Shown piece by piece: positions 30,601-38,317 of a DNA stretch of 41,021 nucleotides (position 1 is its first letter; each line of letters opens with the position of its first letter). A program made the position numbers and the translations under genes. The stretch lies in the NCBI GenBank assembly GCA_003132665.1, contig PKYN01000018.1:1-41021 (forward strand). Direction: 5' to 3'. The notes under the pieces are model-generated. The model worked only from the letters and a program-made list of their open reading frames with translations. It was not told the DNA's origin and did no database searches. This DNA comes from Actinomycetota bacterium (GTDB lineage: Bacteria > Actinomycetota > Thermoleophilia > Gaiellales > Gaiellaceae).

Positions 30601-31758
30601 CGTGGGCTCGAGCGCAAGAAGCTCAAGCGGGCGGCAACGGGAGCGCTCCAGAAGGCCTTGGAAGACCTGCTTGAGTTCATCGATGCGGAGGCAAACCGCG
30701 CCGAAGAGCCGCTACCCCCACAGCCGTCGCTTCCCGATGAACCCAAGCGGCGGCTTTCTCAGTGGCTCAAAGAAGGGCGCCTAACAGAGACTCGCTGCCC
30801 TGATGGCCATGTCATTGAAGAGCTGTTGCGCCAGGTTTCGGAGCTATCAAAGGATGAGCGCGAGCACCTCGCTGAGCTTGCCGAGGCCTGGTGGCCGGAG
30901 GCGCCCTTTACAAGGGTTATCAAAGTAGAGGGTGGAACCACAACCGCGCCAGCGGGACTATCCTGCGCGCTCGCAGTGAGCGCAGCGCTTGACCTCACGC
31001 TCGACTCGGATCGATGGCTTGAGATCTTCGGTTCGCGCGCGCTACGTGTGCACTGGGACGCCGCGGACTGGCTCGCGCGCCGGTTCCCGGCCGAGCGCTC
31101 ACACGAGATAGCTGTGATGGCCAGCAAGATCACAGACGCCCTCGACCTCAGTCTGGCTCTACGCGCTCTCCCAAAGCTTGACGAAGCACTCGCTGACGCT
31201 CTCGCCGAAGTAGTTCTCGGCGTCGAGATCTCCGGGGACGTCCTCACGAGATTCCGTGAGGAGGGCTTTCTGGATCGACTCCGGGTTGTCGCGAAGCGCG
31301 CGAGATCCGATGACCTACAGCGAAGCGCTCGAACCGAGCTCGCACGTATAGGCGATATCGACTCACAACGAGCAGAACTCCGGAGGATGCTCGACGACAT
31401 TGCGACAGATCCGCGCGCGTACGAACACGGCGGTCTCCAATGGGCAAGCCACGCGACGGCCGATGTTCTGCCTGAAATCGGCGATCTACTTAAGGCGGTG
31501 GCGCGAACCTTTGCCCCTTCCGAATCTGAGCTCGGTCGCACGCTCACTTCGGCCCTCGCGGCTACGGCCGACGAACGCGCGCTAGACATCTACGGCGAAC
31601 TCATCGAGGGTGACGAGTATGTCGACGGGTCTTTCTACTGGTACCAGCGGGAAGAGCTGGCACGAACCCTCGCTCGCAGGCGTGTCCTTGAGCGGCTTCC
31701 AAACCAGCTTGAGGAAGTAGCACATCTTCTCGCCGCGCACGGCTATCAGGTGAGTTAG
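27685..31758 (+). CDS. SIR2-domain STAND NTPase (Avs-like defence protein)
   Basis: A 1,357-residue protein. N-terminal SIR2-like domain: VPFVGAGLSREAGVP (38-52), VITTNYDPALS (about 127) and IHLHGSS (about 165), the NAD-binding and catalytic Asn/Asp and His positions. STAND/NACHT NTPase: Walker A AGPGMGKTQLLY (about 355), Walker B FFLLDALDEVEG (about 427), VTSRP sensor. The last 700 residues are helical with HEAT-like repeats, a likely ligand sensor. SIR2-STAND proteins such as Avs5 recognise phage proteins and deplete NAD. The first in-frame GTG is used; GTG 27730 may be the true start. A hairpin follows the stop. Confidence 0.85.
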   Translation: MACVDAAGREWQSVVVPQLATISGDFAAFLQRERQRIVPFVGAGLSREAGVPAAGEMALLIIQSARERGAELIDDLGFDDACAAVTDQLTHKVLQEIVAGIVSQCEIVSTPVLELLVRCPSRIVITTNYDPALSVAASAIGLEPMIHHPRSAYALDQPPEGSVAIIHLHGSSSEPKTMALPGPSLEALEKDEPLKTVLRALVLPHVVVYLGYRLPAADEYLRKELEWLTIAFQDRGAHALLLPRDEYADRQSELTSLEAHAGVRIETFDSERGFRAVQHAALIIAPRAEPSTATDVQIVRDKDVDPYFYAPALLPAEESGNRDPATRIALARHGLGDPVVPPLELLNDRRALVVAGPGMGKTQLLYHLGRESREWVPLFLRLTFFASELRRSDGTIRAFARALRDARCFHPETRHPTPGALDSNAYFFLLDALDEVEGVDLEEVIAGLAELAERFPQHLFIVTSRPIPERPGLEGHGFRPYQIYVDETWGHEYLQARGIPKQRIDELYREMPTISSLLGIPLYAAFVGNRLRDEAQLPLPESALALITEIGVRDAVQREKARTGDNPDDLYRWLQTLAVCLEVRGRNQATVGELAAIPGPEALEAQRTREGLVLGALLKDQPDIAAFQTVTIQEGLAAEALLATDDPVATLRNVAVAEIAGRSALRSDIDHLLDLFFESADGDARAQLRALDEFRWARTQGIEIEESEALETLRSLWNHFIERRIWVERRGERQIRGAGAAIRRLAAAFPSAAEALRPEVVAATTAEESTARGDGLAFLQEFPPNIANVEIIRSRLQDEESVVRRAAAEAAEELGLTELCADLEYAYSRDTDQLALQTIGYALLGLTPEKKRARLARVLAEKTRAWDILDTYVVRALSLEELLDFFLERGFQRSGEKREFSDELKRRSRARWRARDVRQLVAIVIGNAGHYYVEPLDPELLSKLCARFPGAALEGARQGASSRTTWRDLLFLRGLERKKLKRAATGALQKALEDLLEFIDAEANRAEEPLPPQPSLPDEPKRRLSQWLKEGRLTETRCPDGHVIEELLRQVSELSKDEREHLAELAEAWWPEAPFTRVIKVEGGTTTAPAGLSCALAVSAALDLTLDSDRWLEIFGSRALRVHWDAADWLARRFPAERSHEIAVMASKITDALDLSLALRALPKLDEALADALAEVVLGVEISGDVLTRFREEGFLDRLRVVAKRARSDDLQRSARTELARIGDIDSQRAELRRMLDDIATDPRAYEHGGLQWASHATADVLPEIGDLLKAVARTFAPSESELGRTLTSALAATADERALDIYGELIEGDEYVDGSFYWYQREELARTLARRRVLERLPNQLEEVAHLLAAHGYQVS

Positions 31759-31773
31759 CTCGCCGTACGCGAG
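31759..31773 (+). terminator. Short hairpin after SIR2-STAND gene
   Basis: CTCGC-CGTAC-GCGAG, a perfect 5-base-pair stem beginning right after the stop codon. No T-run is seen, and the convergent gene ends 72 bases further on. Confidence 0.3.
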
Positions 31774-31844
31774 ACCTATACGGCCGCGTCAAGCTGCGCC
31801 CGGATTCCTACTGCCGGAAGCGTCACCCAACATCGGTGGAGATG

Positions 31845-32456
31845 TCAGACGGCAAACTCGACGCTGATGCGTGGCGACCGCAGCCGTACGAGGTCAGAGA
31901 CAGGTGCATAGCGCTCGAAGTCATCGCTTACGACAAGGCGGAATCGGGCCAGCGCGAGATCGACGACGATCACGCCGGCATAGAGATCCTCGGCCTCGAG
32001 AGACCAATCGGCCATCGCCGGATTCTTCAGGTCATTCAGCCACTCGCGGCTCATCTGGCGCCGAAGCGACGGCGTTAGCCTGGGAATCGCGCCGGGACGG
32101 AGAGTCCCCTTTACCTCAAGCGCGAGTACGGCGTCGTCCGGGGCGAGCAAGAGAAGATCAACGCCGTGAGTACCAGATATTGGGAGTTGCCAGAACACCC
32201 TGTAGCCGTGCTCGTCGAGGATGATCTCGGCAACTGACTCGGCGACTTCGCCGGTAATCAGCGCGAGACGGCCTGAACGCTGTGAACGCTCGATCGTCGC
32301 GAGACCCTGTGTGCGAGCGCGCTCAAAGAGCTCGTCGACGGTTCGACTGGTATCGACACAGCCGCGGATCTTGTTCTCGTCGATCGGGAATGGTGTCGCG
32401 GCGCGGATAGCCGTCCTGAGGGGCATCAGGTCGGGGGTTCTCGAAGAGTTGCTCAT
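31845..32456 (-). CDS. PD-(D/E)XK-like nuclease candidate
   Basis: A protein of about 203 residues facing the SIR2-STAND gene. The core reads THGVDLLLLAPDDAVLALEVKGTL, with Asp in GVDLLL and E-V-K, the D...ExK arrangement of PD-(D/E)XK nucleases; VAESVAEIILDEHGYRV would be the leading helix and strand. No substrate-recognition domain is obvious. ATG 32456 is used; the open frame reaches 32513, close to repeat R2. No clear ribosome site is seen. It may be an accessory or separate defence gene carried in the same unit. Confidence 0.68.
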   Translation of the reverse strand: MSNSSRTPDLMPLRTAIRAATPFPIDENKIRGCVDTSRTVDELFERARTQGLATIERSQRSGRLALITGEVAESVAEIILDEHGYRVFWQLPISGTHGVDLLLLAPDDAVLALEVKGTLRPGAIPRLTPSLRRQMSREWLNDLKNPAMADWSLEAEDLYAGVIVVDLALARFRLVVSDDFERYAPVSDLVRLRSPRISVEFAV

Positions 32457-32503
32457 CGCGCCGACTGTCGCCGGAGCCGATACTGAGCGCTCCGGGAAGC
32501 CGC

Positions 32504-32564
32504 AAACAAGCATAAGCGGTATGGAGCTAATCGGTCACTATTCGAACCGGTAGCGCTTGTTTAC
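32504..32564. repeat. Island-boundary repeat R2 (full site)
   Basis: The left part (32504-32533) matches R3 at 28 of 30 bases, and the right part (32522-32564) matches R1 at 42 of 43. The ends AAACAAGC (32504-32511) and GCTTGTTT (32555-32562) are inverted copies, so the site has the look of two inverted protein-binding arms around a core. It also contains an ATG at 32521 opening the short frame MELIGHYSNR, then a stop. It sits between the two giant-gene units. Confidence 0.82.
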
Positions 32565-32747
32565 CACGCCTCCGATTTCACTACGGACCGACTCACGAGG
32601 AGCTCGACAACCTTGGCGCTTTCGCATCAAGCGCGCGGCGTGATCGGGAGTTCAGGACAGCCGACACAACAATCTAGAGCGCGATAACGAGGTAGAAGTC
32701 CAAACATAGGCGGCGCCGGTCGCGATGATTCCGAGCCCACAGCTCAG

Positions 32748-32775
32748 TTGACGTGTGTGCTACGCGCCGTACCCT
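32748..32775 (+). promoter_or_regulatory. Promoter of second giant NTPase gene
   Basis: TTGACG (32748-32753), a 16-base spacer and TACCCT (32770-32775). The expected transcription start, about 7 bases after the -10 box, falls at the ATG at 32783. This implies a leaderless mRNA and supports that start. Confidence 0.65.
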
Positions 32776-32782
32776 TGCTGTC

Positions 32783-35700
32783 ATGACGGCTACCAGCAAC
32801 GGCCTCCCAAACAGCGCATCGCCCTACGCCACGGGGGGCGGCGGGACAGTCTTGGAACATAGTTATGGCGCTGTGCTGCTAGCGAATCTCCTCGTCGGCG
32901 ACGCGGTTCCAGGTCTCGGCGACGATGCAGCACCCAAATCAGTGACGTTCCAGGCCAGCGCCTTCAGCCCGGTGGATGACCTCCTCGTCATCGGGCAGAC
33001 TCCGGACTGCGGTGAGCGGCGTATATCGATCGGCGTGCGGCGATCTCCCTCGTTAGTACCAAGCGATAACGCATCGATCCACCTGCTCGCCTCATACCTA
33101 CGAGTCGTCAACGACCAATGGGGTGAGGTGCAGGCCGGGCGATGGCGTTTGGGCCTCGCCGTCGCCAGCCCGAACGCCGCGGTGCAGCAGCTGCGCGAGC
33201 TTTTCGTCATCGCAGAAGGAGCGCCCGACAACGAGATCTTTCGCGCGGAGGTAACCCGGCCGAGACGGACCAACCAGGCCGTCCGTAATCGGCTGCACCA
33301 CGTCGACGCCCTAGTGCAGTCCGCGGCGACGGAGGCCGGCTTGGGCGCCGATGTCGACCCAGAAGCGCTGGCATGGCGGCTGCTGTCCACCCTCCGCGTA
33401 TTGGAGCTGCGTCTGGAGGGCGCCGATCAGAGCGACCGGACCGCCGCAGTCAGCCGCCTGCGGACGGTGGCGCGCGACGGGGCGGTGTCCAATGCAGATC
33501 ACTTGTTCTCGAAGCTCGCAGAGCTGGCCGGGCACTACGCCCCAGCGGGCGCGTGTGTCACCGAGCCCGTGCTGCGCCGGGACATGTCCGGGACTCCACT
33601 CGGCCGTTCGGCCTCCCGTGGGCAGGCGTGGGGGATCCTGGACCGCCTCGCGGCGCGCCTGCGTGACCGAACCCACTTCCGGCTTGCGGACCCAACGGGA
33701 GATCTCGAACTCAGACGCGCCGGAGCACGGCAGGCCCTCGTTGCCGAGATGACTGCGGTGGCGACCGGTGCCGCGCCGCTGGTCGTCCACGGCGAGCCAG
33801 ACGTCGGAAAGTCTGCGCTCACCCTTCGCGCCGCAGAGGACATCGGGGCGGCCGGAGCGGTGGTGACGGTCCTGAGCCTGCGGGACCTCCCCGACACCAC
33901 AGCAGAGCTCGAGGCTCTTCTCGGAGGGGGTGTCGCCGACACGCTGGGAGGAACAGCCACGGGGTCAGGACGCTTGCTCGTCATTGACGGCGCGGAGTCC
34001 GTGCTAGAGGGACGGCGACCGCTGCTGATCGACCTTGCAACCGGGGCGATGCACGCGGGCCTCGGCGTAGTTGCGGTCTCCCGTCGCGACGGCGCCACGG
34101 CCGTGACCGATGCACTCAGCCAAGCGAGCGCTTCCGCCGGCCAACAGGCTCCGCCACGACGGCATGAGGTAAGCGGGCTAACGGCGGAGGAGATCCAGGA
34201 GCTCGTAACAGCCTTCACCTCGCTCACGCGCCTCTCTGAGGAACCGCGAGCGGCGTGGCTGCTTGCTCGCCCTGGCCTCGTTGATCTCCTTCTGCGCGCG
34301 GAGGCGGCTGAGGACCTACCCCACGGACCGCTCTCGGAGGCAGAAGTGTTCGATGCCATCTGGCGGCACCTCGTACGGTCTGGAGAAGTCACCAACCCAG
34401 GCGGGCCCTCACCCGACGCCCGCGAGCGAGCGATGGTGTCGCTGGCGCACCGCCTACTCCAACCTGATGTCCACGGTGAACCACCCGACGCCACCGCCCT
34501 CCCGTCGCTGAGGTCGGATGGTCTGCTGCTTCCGCTGGGCCCCACGAGCGCGTGGAGCCGGGGCGATCAGTTCGCCAGCGACCTGATTCGCGACCTCGCG
34601 ATGGCGCGGTTGCTGATCACGGAGGGGTGGGGAGCCCTTGATGCGGCCGGCGCGCCACGCTGGGCCCTGCGCGCAGTCCGGCTGGCCTGCCAGGCGGCAC
34701 TGTCGACCGCCGACGCTGACACTGAAAGCGTCCGCGTCCAGCTTCAGGCCACTTTGGACGATCTGGCGAATCGGTACGGAGCGCGCTGGTCGGAGGTGCC
34801 GCTGGAGGCGATGATGACCCTTGGCTCCGCAGAGGCCGCGCTGGCTGGCGCATGGCCGGCGCTTTTAGCCGACAACCGCACCGGGCTCCGGACCGTCCTG
34901 CGCCTCGCGCTCCAACGCTATTGCGAATCCGGCTTCGGTGACCCGATCGTGTTCGCGCCGCTGGTCGCGCTTGCCTACTGCGGCCAAGACGACCTTGGCC
35001 AAGACGACCGCTACGCTCGGGGGGAGACGGGGGAACAGATCCGCGAGCTGGTTCTCGGCTGGCTGCGTGGCCTCGCCAAAACAGACGCCGGATCGCTCGC
35101 ACTGCGACGACAAGTGCGCGATCGCATCCTCGCAGGTCAGCCTCCAGCCCATGACGAGTTTGCCGTCGAGGCGCTGGCGATGCTAGGGCCAGACCTCGAC
35201 GATCGGGCCGAGGCGTTCCTTCAGGCGCTCGCCGACGACCGAAGCGGCCATCTCGCGCCCGCCATCGAGTCGATAGGGCCGATCATGGCCTTGGCAACCC
35301 ACCAGCCCGAGCTGTTCATCGTGCTCACCGAGGCGTTCTACATCGAGCGTCACGATCCAGACGACCCTTACGGCTGGTCACGCAGCCCGATCGGCGGCGG
35401 TATCCGCCATCATCACAAGACTGGGGGTTTCGGTGTCCCTATGGCCGCCTGGTACTTCGGACCGTTCTTTCGGCTGCTTAACACGCGGCCGGTGGAGACG
35501 GTCGCTCTCATCAATCGAATGCTCGACCACGCTGCCGCTGTCCGAGTCGGCACCGATCCCTTGAGCCTCCTTCCGGCTCCACCGCAGTCGCCCTTACCGG
35601 GTCTTGACCTCGATTTGCCCGATTTCGGCACACGCCGGTGCGTTGGCGACGGTCACGTCTGGTGCTGGTACCGCGGCTCCTCGGTCGGGCCGTATCCGTG

Positions 35701-37795
35701 CATGAGCGCGTTGCTCGCGGTGGAGCGCTTCGCAGACCAGTTGGTCGACACGCTCGGTTTGCCACTGGACGCGGTGACAAAACTGCTCCTCCGTGAGTGC
35801 CACAACCTCGCTATGCCTGGCCTCGTGGTGGGGCTGCTCGTTCGACACCTCGAGCAAGCTGGAGATCTCCTCGACCGCTGGCTGACTCGGCCAGAGCTGT
35901 GGCATCTCGAGTTCTCGCGCGTCGTCTCAGAAGAAGGCTCGATCCATGTCCAGGGAGCCGACCCCCCGGAACTCGTTGGCAGGGACAGGCGTCGCTTCAG
36001 CTTTCGCGAGGCCGCTGCGCAAATGACACTCCAGGCCACACTGGCCGGCGACAGTAATCGGATCACCGCTCTCGCTTCAGTCGCCGACGAGCTCGTTCGC
36101 CGCGCGCGCGAGCGTATGGCTGGACGAGACAACGAGGCCGAGGAGTTGGCATCTGTGGAAGGATGGGCGGCCGCGCTGCGACCAGAGAGCTACCACTTCC
36201 GCCAGGCCGAGGACGGCGGCGTCATCGCGGAATACGAGCATCCACCACAGGTCGCAGCGGCTCTGGCACCGGGTCTCACGTCGCTCTCGCGTGGCAACAA
36301 CGCTATGCGTCTCCAGTTCACCTATGCCCGCTCGGAGGACCGTGTCGCACCGGTCGACACGCTCATCGACGACCTCAGGATCGCTCGCAGCCTCGGTGAT
36401 GACCCACCCGAGCACGGTCCGCTCCACCCCATGGACGCAGTCGCCGCAACCGCTGCGGCCGCCATCGTGGCACATGCGCATGGACGCACGTCCGTGTCGG
36501 ACGGGGATCTCCGCTGGGCAGCCGACGTGCTAGTCGGGGCGGCGACGAACCCGCTCATTGACGACATGAGCGATCACGACAGCGTTTTCTCCATGGGCGC
36601 GGACCGCTCCGCCGGCGCTGCATTACCGGCGTTGCTGCTTCCGCCATTTCATGATCTCGATCTCAGCATTGGCCCAATCGAAGACGCCCTCCGAAGATGC
36701 GCCACCAGCGTCTTTGATGAGGTTCGGGCATCCTTCGCCCTCGGCCTCGCTCCCGTGTGGGGGACGCCATGTCAGCGCTATTCAGAATCCGGCCGCTGTG
36801 TGCATGAGGTGGCATGGGCTGCAGTGCAGGACGGCCTCCGCGACTGTCGGCTCGGTGGCTGGAACGAGACAGCGCAGCGCCGCCTCCCGGACCCGCTAGA
36901 TGGCCCCTACGAGAAGACCCTCCCGCCGATCAAGACCGAACGTCTACTACTGAACCGTTTGATAGCGCCACTTGTAGCCAGCGCAGACGCAGCCCGAAGC
37001 GAGGCGTGCATCGCTGATGCCGCTCGGCGGCTGCTCGATGTGCTGTTTGACGTCCACCGCCGGGTGTCTGATTACTGGGCAACCGAGGGTTACGGCGAAT
37101 ACGGCGTCTTTCGCGACCGCCTACGCCCATCCGTAGTGCGCGTGCTAGTCGAGTTCGCTGTCGCGGGCGACTTTGGGCAGCTCACGGAACATGTCCGCGC
37201 CTTCACCTCCAACGCACGTGCGCTCGATCAGCTGCTTGACGATCTCGCGGTCCTCTTCACCTACGACAGCAACCTGCGTTCCGGTTCGCTCGTTATTTGG
37301 CGCACCGTAATGACCGCAGCCCTTGACGCTTTGGACGCGGGCGCCGATCTCCTCAGCGACCACGACTGGTCCGACAGAGCCATCGCTGGCCTGCTCCCCA
37401 CGCCCCAGATCGAAATGGGCGACACTGACCCTGACGCCACGCTTGAGCTGGCCGCCCGGAGCTGGGTTTCCCCCGACGATATCGCTGATCTCGTCGCTCG
37501 CTGGCTCCCCATTGCTCGCCGGGAGCCTAGGGCTCTCGATGCCGTCGCTCAGCTAGCGCGATGTGCAAGCCTCGTGTGGCAGACGACCACCGGCTTGGCG
37601 TGGGCGGAGGACCTCATCGACGGCGACTACAGCGCGATGGCAGGAAGATGCTGGTTCCTCATCGACTGGCTGGAAACAGTTCGCACGTCGGGCCTGCTGC
37701 AAGCTGACGGGTGGCTGCGGTGGGAACGATTGGTCGATGGGCTCGCCGCCGAAGGCGACGTCCGAGCTGTCAAGCTGCAGCAGGCCGAGGAATGA
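32783..37795 (+). CDS. Giant P-loop NTPase with N-terminal Mrr/REase-like region (Avs/STAND-type)
   Basis: A protein of about 1,670 residues. Near the start it has YATGGGGTVLEHSYGAVLL, then VTFQASAFSPVDDLLVIG and ISIGVRRSPSL, resembling the N-terminal nuclease region of Avs-type proteins (acidic VDD, then a Q/E-x-K strand). In the usual V-x-V-K-R position it has GVRR, so catalysis is uncertain. The NTPase has Walker A VHGEPDVGKSALTL (about 346) and Walker B LLVIDGAESVLEG. The remaining 1,100 residues are helical and unassigned, probably a sensor. ATG 32783 is backed by a leaderless promoter; an upstream GTG overlaps the -35 box. Phage sensing is inferred. Confidence 0.78.
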   Translation: MTATSNGLPNSASPYATGGGGTVLEHSYGAVLLANLLVGDAVPGLGDDAAPKSVTFQASAFSPVDDLLVIGQTPDCGERRISIGVRRSPSLVPSDNASIHLLASYLRVVNDQWGEVQAGRWRLGLAVASPNAAVQQLRELFVIAEGAPDNEIFRAEVTRPRRTNQAVRNRLHHVDALVQSAATEAGLGADVDPEALAWRLLSTLRVLELRLEGADQSDRTAAVSRLRTVARDGAVSNADHLFSKLAELAGHYAPAGACVTEPVLRRDMSGTPLGRSASRGQAWGILDRLAARLRDRTHFRLADPTGDLELRRAGARQALVAEMTAVATGAAPLVVHGEPDVGKSALTLRAAEDIGAAGAVVTVLSLRDLPDTTAELEALLGGGVADTLGGTATGSGRLLVIDGAESVLEGRRPLLIDLATGAMHAGLGVVAVSRRDGATAVTDALSQASASAGQQAPPRRHEVSGLTAEEIQELVTAFTSLTRLSEEPRAAWLLARPGLVDLLLRAEAAEDLPHGPLSEAEVFDAIWRHLVRSGEVTNPGGPSPDARERAMVSLAHRLLQPDVHGEPPDATALPSLRSDGLLLPLGPTSAWSRGDQFASDLIRDLAMARLLITEGWGALDAAGAPRWALRAVRLACQAALSTADADTESVRVQLQATLDDLANRYGARWSEVPLEAMMTLGSAEAALAGAWPALLADNRTGLRTVLRLALQRYCESGFGDPIVFAPLVALAYCGQDDLGQDDRYARGETGEQIRELVLGWLRGLAKTDAGSLALRRQVRDRILAGQPPAHDEFAVEALAMLGPDLDDRAEAFLQALADDRSGHLAPAIESIGPIMALATHQPELFIVLTEAFYIERHDPDDPYGWSRSPIGGGIRHHHKTGGFGVPMAAWYFGPFFRLLNTRPVETVALINRMLDHAAAVRVGTDPLSLLPAPPQSPLPGLDLDLPDFGTRRCVGDGHVWCWYRGSSVGPYPCMSALLAVERFADQLVDTLGLPLDAVTKLLLRECHNLAMPGLVVGLLVRHLEQAGDLLDRWLTRPELWHLEFSRVVSEEGSIHVQGADPPELVGRDRRRFSFREAAAQMTLQATLAGDSNRITALASVADELVRRARERMAGRDNEAEELASVEGWAAALRPESYHFRQAEDGGVIAEYEHPPQVAAALAPGLTSLSRGNNAMRLQFTYARSEDRVAPVDTLIDDLRIARSLGDDPPEHGPLHPMDAVAATAAAAIVAHAHGRTSVSDGDLRWAADVLVGAATNPLIDDMSDHDSVFSMGADRSAGAALPALLLPPFHDLDLSIGPIEDALRRCATSVFDEVRASFALGLAPVWGTPCQRYSESGRCVHEVAWAAVQDGLRDCRLGGWNETAQRRLPDPLDGPYEKTLPPIKTERLLLNRLIAPLVASADAARSEACIADAARRLLDVLFDVHRRVSDYWATEGYGEYGVFRDRLRPSVVRVLVEFAVAGDFGQLTEHVRAFTSNARALDQLLDDLAVLFTYDSNLRSGSLVIWRTVMTAALDALDAGADLLSDHDWSDRAIAGLLPTPQIEMGDTDPDATLELAARSWVSPDDIADLVARWLPIARREPRALDAVAQLARCASLVWQTTTGLAWAEDLIDGDYSAMAGRCWFLIDWLETVRTSGLLQADGWLRWERLVDGLAAEGDVRAVKLQQAEE

Positions 37796-37943
37796 GCGAT
37801 CCCAAACCCTAGGGGCCGCTCCTCCGATGCGCGACCTCTGCGCGCAAGGAGATCGGCTCACTGCGGCCATGTTCAGCTGATCGCAATCCGCGCGGGTGGC
37901 GCGAAAACTTCTCTACTCCGCCTAGGCCGCAGACTCGCAGCCA

Positions 37944-37973
37944 AAACAAGCATAAGCGGTATGGAACTAAACG
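37944..37973. repeat. Island-boundary repeat R3 (left half only)
   Basis: 30 bases matching 32504-32533 at 28 positions. It continues as AGCACGTTCAAACC, weakly like the R2 core, then diverges. It contains the ATG of the HARE-HTH gene (37961), so the right half of the site has become coding sequence. R2 to R3 spans 5,440 bases. Confidence 0.75.
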
Positions 37974-38317
37974 GAGCACGTTCAAACCCTCGAGCCGGGG
38001 TTGAGCTAGTCCGCCTGGGCGCGCTCCGCGACGAGTTGCTTCGCAGGGCCTCGGCCGGTCCTCGTGAACCTCGGCCTGCGCTACGGCGTCCCGCGCGGGT
38101 GCTGGCGACGATCACGAGGGTGCTGGAGGAGGCAGAAGGTCCGATGCGCGCACGCGAGATCCACGCGGCCGCAGAGCAACTCGCGGGCGAGCCACTGCGC
38201 TGGACGTCGGTGAAGGGGACTCTGGCCGCCTACGCCGAGGGCTGCGAATCGCGCTTCGAGCGTGTCCGGCGCGGCTACTACCGGATCAGGGGGCATGTAG
38301 TGCGGCCATCCGGGTAA
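37961..38317 (+). CDS. HARE-HTH-like winged-helix protein
   Basis: A 118-residue protein. The domain begins RVLATITRVLEEAEGPMRAREIHAAAE, then PLRWTSVKGTLAAYAEG and a wing RFERVRRGYYRI. This is the HARE-HTH pattern, often fused to restriction endonucleases or chromatin factors. The N-terminal 45 residues are Arg/Pro-rich. Its first codons lie in repeat R3, and the MEL start is shared with short dead frames in R1 and R2. No Shine-Dalgarno is clear. It could be a regulator or a recombination-site protein of the island. Confidence 0.68.
   Translation: MELNGARSNPRAGVELVRLGALRDELLRRASAGPREPRPALRRPARVLATITRVLEEAEGPMRAREIHAAAEQLAGEPLRWTSVKGTLAAYAEGCESRFERVRRGYYRIRGHVVRPSG

Noticed and set aside
32504-32564. 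Integron attC site
   Set aside because: The cassette-like layout suggested it, but the RYYYAAC/GTTRRRY core sequences are absent and no integron integrase is in the window.
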